From an uncultured Ruminococcus sp. (GTDB taxonomy: Bacteria; Bacillota; Clostridia; Oscillospirales; Ruminococcaceae), in contig CAADWP010000204.1 of assembly GCA_900752785.1 (NCBI GenBank), forward strand, positions 1 through 10,057: a stretch of DNA of 10,057 nucleotides. The letters are read 5' to 3'. The notes beneath the pieces were generated by a model. It was not told the DNA's origin. It did no database searches and worked only from the letters and a program-made list of their open reading frames with translations. This document shows, in pieces, positions 5,917-10,057 of the stretch (position 1 is the stretch's first letter; every line of letters starts with the position of its first letter). Position numbers and translations under genes: made by a program.

Positions 5917-6924
5917 GTGCCGAACATAATAGAAGTAAAACAAATAACAAAAGAATTTAAGGTTCTTAACCGCCGTGAAGGACTGCTTGGCAGTTTAAAA
6001 GATCTTTTTTCACGAGATTATAAGATAGTAAGAGCTGTTGACAATATCACCATGTCCATTGAACAGGGCGAGATCGTCGGCTATCTCGGATCAAACGGCG
6101 CAGGAAAATCAACCACAATAAAAATGATGACGGGCGTTCTTGAACCAACTTCGGGAGAAATACTGGTCAACGGAAATATTCCTTATAAAGACAGAACAAA
6201 AAATGCGCAGGAGATCGGCGTAGTTTTCGGTCAGCGTTCACAGCTCTGGTGGTCTCTGCCTCTGATCGAATCCTTTAAACTTTTAAAAGATATTTATCAA
6301 ATCTCTGACGCGGACTATAAAAGAACTATGGAACTGTATAAATCCCTTGTCGATATTGAGCCGCTGCTGCATAAGCCTGTTCGTCAGATGTCATTGGGTC
6401 AGCGTACCCTAAGCGACATTCTTGCAGCTTTTTTACATAATCCCAAAATCGTGTTTCTTGACGAACCTACTATTGGTCTGGACGTTTCAATGAAAAGCAA
6501 AATACGGACTCTTATTCATGCTCTCAATAAGGAAAAAAATACTACAGTCATTCTCACTACTCATGACATGGGCGACGTAGACGCGCTCTGCCGCCGCATT
6601 GTTATTATTGATAAAGGAAAAATGCTGTACGACAACGATATTGACCATTTAAAAAAATTTTTCGGTTCTTACAGAACTCTTAAAATTCGCTCCGACGATG
6701 AAATAAAGACATTGGAAAAAATTCTTGAAAAAGAGCTTTCTGATTTTTCCGTATCCGTTTCAGCCGACGATGAATGGATCTCTATCCTTGTCAACGAGGA
6801 TAAAGCAGCGATAATGGAAGTATTGAACGCTGTCCAGAAATCTCACAAGCTTCGCGATATGAAGCTTGAAGAAATTTCCACTGAGGAGGTTGTTCGGAAG
6901 ATCTATGAGGAGGGTGTAAAATGA
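5917..6924 (+). CDS. ABC-2 type exporter ATP-binding protein
   Basis: 335 residues from a GTG start with GAGGA 7 bases upstream; no better ATG precedes the conserved MPNIIEVKQITKEF. The nucleotide-binding domain has Walker A GSNGAGKST (58-66), Q-loop Gln106 (VFGQRSQLWW), signature MSLGQ (158-162), Walker B KIVFLDEPTIGLD (177-189, catalytic Glu183) and switch His216 (TTHD). An insertion, GLLGSLKDLFSRDY (22-35), precedes the core. Residues about 250-335 are a C-terminal extension like that of many ABC-2 exporter ATPases. The features fit the uncharacterised group COG4586, which normally pairs with two COG4587/COG3694 permeases, exactly as found here. It energises export; the substrate is unknown. 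The stop overlaps the first permease start by four bases. Confidence 0.93.
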   Translation: MPNIIEVKQITKEFKVLNRREGLLGSLKDLFSRDYKIVRAVDNITMSIEQGEIVGYLGSNGAGKSTTIKMMTGVLEPTSGEILVNGNIPYKDRTKNAQEIGVVFGQRSQLWWSLPLIESFKLLKDIYQISDADYKRTMELYKSLVDIEPLLHKPVRQMSLGQRTLSDILAAFLHNPKIVFLDEPTIGLDVSMKSKIRTLIHALNKEKNTTVILTTHDMGDVDALCRRIVIIDKGKMLYDNDIDHLKKFFGSYRTLKIRSDDEIKTLEKILEKELSDFSVSVSADDEWISILVNEDKAAIMEVLNAVQKSHKLRDMKLEEISTEEVVRKIYEEGVK

Positions 6925-7724
6925 AGCTGAAAAAATATTTTTCACTCACTCGCGCAGGCATCCTTGAAGCCTTTCAATTCCGACTCGCTATGCTCGTTAT
7001 GGTCATAGGAAATATCCTGTATCTGACTGTCGTTTACTTCCTTTGGAAAGCTATTTACGCTTCCTCGGGAACAGATATTGTCAACGGCATGACATTTTCC
7101 GATACTTTAATTTACCTTGTTCTTGCAACGGCGCTGTTCAATTTTATGGAAATGTATACGGTCTGGGAGATAGGAAGAAATATCCAGTCAGGAAAAATTG
7201 TTCTTGATCTTCTGAAGCCGATGAGATTCCGCAGCTTTCTTTTCTGGTCATATTCCGGAAGCTTTGTTATGCAGTTTTTCTGCACATTTCTTCCCACCTT
7301 TATTATAGTGTGCATCGTAACGGGAGGCGCTATACCGATCGGTATAAATCTGCTGTATTTCACTATTTCCACAGTAATGGCGGTCGTTATAAATTATGCC
7401 GTTGATTTTATGACAGGAACGATCTGTCTTTATACCGAATCTATCTGGGGCATTAACATAATGAAACAGGTAATTGTTCTGCTGCTGTCCGGAGCAACGA
7501 TACCGATCGCATTTTTCCCTAAAACATTAAAAAAAATTGCCGAATGTCTGCCTTTCCAATCAATATACAATACTCCCCTGACGATACTTCTTGACAAAGA
7601 TCCGAACATGGGAACCGTATTTCAAGCGTTAGGACTCCAGGCATTCTGGTGCGTTGCACTGCTGATACTAAGCAGTCTGTTCTGGAAAGTATCGCTGCGG
7701 AAGATCACAGTGAACGGAGGTTGA
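6921..7724 (+). CDS. ABC-2 type exporter permease, first subunit
   Basis: 267 residues. The ATG overlaps the ATPase stop (ATGA), with GGAGG 7 bases upstream. Six membrane segments are visible at about 22-46, 59-77, 113-135, 142-166, 180-199 and 233-255. An amphipathic stretch between segments 2 and 3 (VWEIGRNIQSGKIVLDLLKP) is typical of ABC-2 permeases. The size and the FxxFLPxxFxxxxxxTPL region match ABC2_membrane_6 (DUF990-type) permeases. It probably forms a heterodimeric channel with the next gene product, driven by the upstream ATPase. Confidence 0.9.
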   Translation: MKLKKYFSLTRAGILEAFQFRLAMLVMVIGNILYLTVVYFLWKAIYASSGTDIVNGMTFSDTLIYLVLATALFNFMEMYTVWEIGRNIQSGKIVLDLLKPMRFRSFLFWSYSGSFVMQFFCTFLPTFIIVCIVTGGAIPIGINLLYFTISTVMAVVINYAVDFMTGTICLYTESIWGINIMKQVIVLLLSGATIPIAFFPKTLKKIAECLPFQSIYNTPLTILLDKDPNMGTVFQALGLQAFWCVALLILSSLFWKVSLRKITVNGG

Positions 7725-7727
7725 ACA

Positions 7728-8531
7728 ATGAAAAGAAAAGGCTTTCGCTTTTATTTCAAGATCTATTGTAAAATTCTGGCGCAGGACTTGAAAAGTAAAA
7801 TGAGCTATCGCGCCGACTTTATTATTTCAACAATAGGTATGATATTTACTAATATTGCGGGATTTATAAGCTTCTGGATACTTTTCCGCAGCTTTCCCGA
7901 AATAAACGGCTGGGGCTACCACGAAATACTTTTTCTCTACGGCTTTTCACTTATTTCACTGACGCCTGTCCAGTGCTTTTTCGACAATAACTGGAGCCTG
8001 AGAATATACGTATACTCGGGTGATTTTATCAAATACTGTTTCCGTCCGATCAATCTTTTTTTCTATTATCAATCAGAAGTTTTTGATATTAAAGGATTAG
8101 GACAGCTTGCCTTTGGATTGGGAACACTTATTTACTCATGGAACAAACTCGGACTTCCGGTAACACCGTTTGCGCTGATAAAAACAGCAGTATTCCTTAT
8201 TACGGCATCGCTTATCATGATAGCGCTGATAAACGCTTCGGCAGCGACTTGCTTCTGGCTCACCAATTCGTTCTATGTAATGGATATGGCTCATAAACTC
8301 AAGGATTATGCCCGCTACCCTATAACAATTTTCAGTCCTGTTTTCCGATTTATTTTCACTTTTATAATACCGATTGCTTTTATCGCCTACTACCCGAGCC
8401 TTGTAATACTTCGTCCCGATGAAATACCGATTTTATCATGGCTTTCGCCGTTATTCGGATGCCTGTTTTTCTATCTGAGCTACAAGTTCTGGATGCTCGG
8501 TGCAATGAAATATAGCGGTACCGGATCATAA
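7728..8531 (+). CDS. ABC-2 type exporter permease, second subunit
   Basis: 267 residues. ATG lies three bases after the first permease's stop, with GGAGG (7716-7720) 7 bases upstream. About six membrane segments are seen at 31-54, 64-82, 123-136, 150-180, 203-222 and 238-256. The stretch ARYPITIFSPVFRFIFTF leading to IPIAFIAYYPS (about 195-224) is the characteristic motif of the DUF990/COG3694 permease group. It is the same length as the first permease but clearly diverged, consistent with a heterodimer. It is the last gene of the operon. The stop is followed after five bases by a 187-bp hairpin repeat and then the operon terminator. Confidence 0.9.
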   Translation: MKRKGFRFYFKIYCKILAQDLKSKMSYRADFIISTIGMIFTNIAGFISFWILFRSFPEINGWGYHEILFLYGFSLISLTPVQCFFDNNWSLRIYVYSGDFIKYCFRPINLFFYYQSEVFDIKGLGQLAFGLGTLIYSWNKLGLPVTPFALIKTAVFLITASLIMIALINASAATCFWLTNSFYVMDMAHKLKDYARYPITIFSPVFRFIFTFIIPIAFIAYYPSLVILRPDEIPILSWLSPLFGCLFFYLSYKFWMLGAMKYSGTGS

Positions 8532-8536
8532 CGATT

Positions 8537-8723
8537 TATACTCGCCGCTGTTGCAAAATATCCAGTAATGCCGGCATAAATTTTGTCTGTCTGCGTTGTC
8601 GTCGTCACCATACGCCCAACGGAAGTGCCCTTGGGGTGCGACAGTATGCTTTCCTCCTCCGCCTTGACATACAAAATTTCTGATTACGCATCCTTTGGAC
8701 ATTTTGCAACAACGGCGAGTATA
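8537..8723. repeat. 187-bp hairpin-forming element (MITE-like or structured RNA)
   Basis: The ends are 27-base inverted repeats (8537-8563 and 8697-8723) matching at 25 positions and beginning TATACTCGCCG. A second paired block lies inside: AAATTTTGTCTGTC (8578-8591) with GACATACAAAATTT (8666-8679). An apical stem has CATAC (8609-8613) with GTATG (8644-8648) and CCCAA (8615-8619) with TTGGG (8631-8635). The whole unit can fold as one long hairpin. In a minus-strand RNA both outer mismatches become G-U pairs. The TA at each end could be a TA target duplication, as left by IS630/Tc1-type MITEs. The base composition is richer in GC than the flanks. Open frames across it (both strands) lack starts with ribosome-binding sites and probably do not code. 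Family not identified. Confidence 0.7.
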
Positions 8724-8737
8724 TCAATTTTTTATTT

Positions 8738-8765
8738 CTCCCTTGTATTCGCAAGGGAGTTTTTT
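8738..8765 (+). terminator. rho-independent terminator of the ABC exporter operon
   Basis: CTCCCTTG (8738-8745) pairs perfectly with CAAGGGAG (8752-8759), loop TATTCG, followed by six T (8760-8765). It lies 206 bases past the last permease stop. Without the 187-bp element the distance would be about 20 bases, as normal for a terminator. Confidence 0.9.
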
Positions 8766-8795
8766 ATTAAAAATTACTGTAATATTATGATATAA

Positions 8796-8824
8796 ATGAC
8801 AAAATTATAGTATTATTTTATTAT
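8796..8824 (+). promoter_or_regulatory. probable promoter of the GH5 gene
   Basis: -35 ATGACA (8796-8801), 17-base spacer and -10 TATTAT (8819-8824), each one base from consensus. Two further TATAAT sequences (8837-8842 and 8845-8850) lack a matching -35. It is downstream of the exporter terminator, so the GH5 gene is an independent unit. Confidence 0.5.
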
Positions 8825-8871
8825 TTTTTATGCTATTATAATAATATAATAAACTGAAAGGATTGGATTCT

Positions 8872-9903
8872 ATGAGAGAATTTACAGGATATAAAAAGGG
8901 CGTTGATCTGGGCGGTTGGCTGTCTCAATGCGGAGAAGGCAATTACACGGAAAAACACTTTAACAGCTTTATAAGAGAAGACGATATAGCGCGCATCGCT
9001 TCATGGGGAGCGGATCATGTTCGTCTGCCGATCGATTATAACGTTATTCAAAACGATGACGGCAGCTTTATCGAAAGCGGATTCAGCCACATTGACCGCT
9101 GTATCGACTGGTGCAGAAAATACAACTTAAAAATCGTGCTTGATCTTCATAAAGCTGCCGGTTATGTATTTGATGACGCAAGTTACTGTCAATTTTTCTA
9201 TACTCGGAAGCTTCAGGATATTTTTGTTGATCTTTGGGTCGAGCTAACAAAGCGATACGGAAAATATTCCGATTTTATTTCCTTTGAGCTTCTTAACGAA
9301 ATAACCGCAAAGGAAACCGCCGTCATCTGGAATAATATTGCCGACAGAACAATAAAGGCTATCCGTGAGGTAAACAAGGATGTAAAGATAATTATAGGAG
9401 GATATTTTAACAGCAGTATAGAAGGTCTTCTTATGCTTGAAAAGCCTGCTGATGAAAACATTGTTTTCACTTTCCATTGCTACAGCCCTATGCTTTTCAC
9501 TCATCAGGCGGCATATTGGGTCGCTCAGATGCCATCCGACTTCCGGGTGACCTACCCCGGAACCGTTGACAAATATAGAAAAAAATCAGCAGAGATATTT
9601 GGCATGGATTATGATAATGAATTCGATTACGAAGGCGATATTCTAAATATCAATTACTTTGACAGATTGTTCAAAACTGCGCTTGAAGTCAGGGAAAAAT
9701 ATAATGTTCCGCTGTACTGCGGCGAATACGGCGTTATCGACAAGGCTGATCCCGAAGGAACGCTCCGCTGGTTCAAAGATATTAACGCTGCTTTTGAAAA
9801 AAATAATATTCCTCGCTGTGTATGGAACTATAAGGAAAAGGATTTCGGACTTATAGATGCACATTTATCGGGAATCCTTCCTGAGCTTATAAAATATCTC
9901 TAA
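8872..9903 (+). CDS. GH5 family endo-glucanase, CelC-like, cytoplasmic
   Basis: 343 residues. ATG 8872 is chosen because AAGGA (8858-8862) lies 9 bases upstream; the in-frame TTG at 8863 would overlap that site. The sequence closely follows Clostridium thermocellum CelC, also 343 residues, recalled from memory. It has GVDLGGWLSQ near the start, Arg51 (HVRLP), His93 (DLHKAAGY), the acid/base Glu143 (FELLNE), His202 and Tyr204 (FHCYSP), the nucleophile Glu285 (YCGEYGV) and Trp318 (VWNYK). This is a complete GH5 (beta/alpha)8 barrel of clan GH-A acting on beta-1,4- or mixed-linked glucans. There is no signal peptide, carbohydrate-binding module or dockerin, so it probably trims imported oligosaccharides inside the cell. 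It stands alone with its own promoter. Confidence 0.92.
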   Translation: MREFTGYKKGVDLGGWLSQCGEGNYTEKHFNSFIREDDIARIASWGADHVRLPIDYNVIQNDDGSFIESGFSHIDRCIDWCRKYNLKIVLDLHKAAGYVFDDASYCQFFYTRKLQDIFVDLWVELTKRYGKYSDFISFELLNEITAKETAVIWNNIADRTIKAIREVNKDVKIIIGGYFNSSIEGLLMLEKPADENIVFTFHCYSPMLFTHQAAYWVAQMPSDFRVTYPGTVDKYRKKSAEIFGMDYDNEFDYEGDILNINYFDRLFKTALEVREKYNVPLYCGEYGVIDKADPEGTLRWFKDINAAFEKNNIPRCVWNYKEKDFGLIDAHLSGILPELIKYL

Positions 9904-10057
9904 AGCGGTAAACAGGCAGAATCAACTTATATTCTTAAATAATGACAAATTCTGTTGACCTTAAATCATTGGGCTTGTTGGTTTGTCAATGATGTGAGAC
10001 AAATTAAATCAAAAAACTTGACCGTAATTAAGGAAAGCCTTGATGTAATCGGAAGGA
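9904..10057 (+). other. intergenic tail, possible RBS for the next gene
   Basis: No gene or clear terminator follows the GH5 stop. A weak hairpin (TCATTG 9967-9972 with CAATGA 9987-9992) has no T tract. The window ends with GGAAGGA (10051-10057), which could be the ribosome-binding site of a gene starting just beyond the edge. Confidence 0.3.

Noticed and set aside
8480..8795. Two small ORFs (64 and 70 codons) across the 187-bp element
   Set aside because: Neither start has a ribosome-binding site, one overlaps the permease end on the opposite strand, and both are explained by the palindromic structure.
1..10057. CRISPR array, riboswitch or prophage
   Set aside because: I saw no regularly spaced direct repeats, no recognisable riboswitch core and no phage genes. 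The repeated sequence inside 2206-3351 is the LRR coding region.

Overview
The window is AT-rich DNA from what looks like a spore-forming, fibre-degrading Clostridia member, most likely Ruminococcus or a close Oscillospiraceae relative. Three things point there: a complete cotJABC spore-coat operon, a secreted protein with a type I dockerin (a cellulosome or amylosome docking module), and a CelC-like GH5 glucanase. The genus is inferred from gene content and was not tested.

Layout, left to right. Bases 1-457 hold a possible gene start running off the left edge (minus strand), three consecutive hairpins and a minus-strand tRNA-Arg(CCG). Bases 458-1034 are gene-poor, with one near-perfect hairpin. 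At 1035-1841 (minus) is a secreted CAP-domain protein with a C-terminal dockerin. It diverges from a plus-strand pair at 2206-4108: a zinc-ribbon/BspA-type LRR/zinc-ribbon protein without a signal peptide, then a lipoprotein starting one base after its stop. Both sides of the divergence have near-consensus sigma-A-type promoters. A shared terminator (4138-4166) separates the lipoprotein from the convergent cotJA-cotJB-cotJC operon (5385 to 4274, minus).

A small XRE-type regulator (5541-5792, minus) diverges from a three-gene ABC-2 exporter operon (ATPase 5917-6924, permeases 6921-7724 and 7728-8531, plus). Two copies of an imperfect palindrome bracket the exporter promoter and suggest control by the regulator. 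Between the last exporter stop codon and the operon terminator (8738-8765) sits a 187-bp hairpin-forming repeat (8537-8723) that looks like a MITE or a structured RNA element. A cytoplasmic GH5 glucanase (8872-9903, plus) follows with its own promoter. The right edge ends in a possible ribosome-binding site for the next gene.

How they work together: the CAP-dockerin protein and the GH5 enzyme fit a glycan-degrading lifestyle, outside and inside the cell respectively. CotJABC belongs to the spore coat. The exporter and XRE gene look like a self-contained regulated efflux unit. The LRR/lipoprotein pair has no assignable pathway and is the least explained gene set here. The 187-bp element is the least explained non-coding structure.
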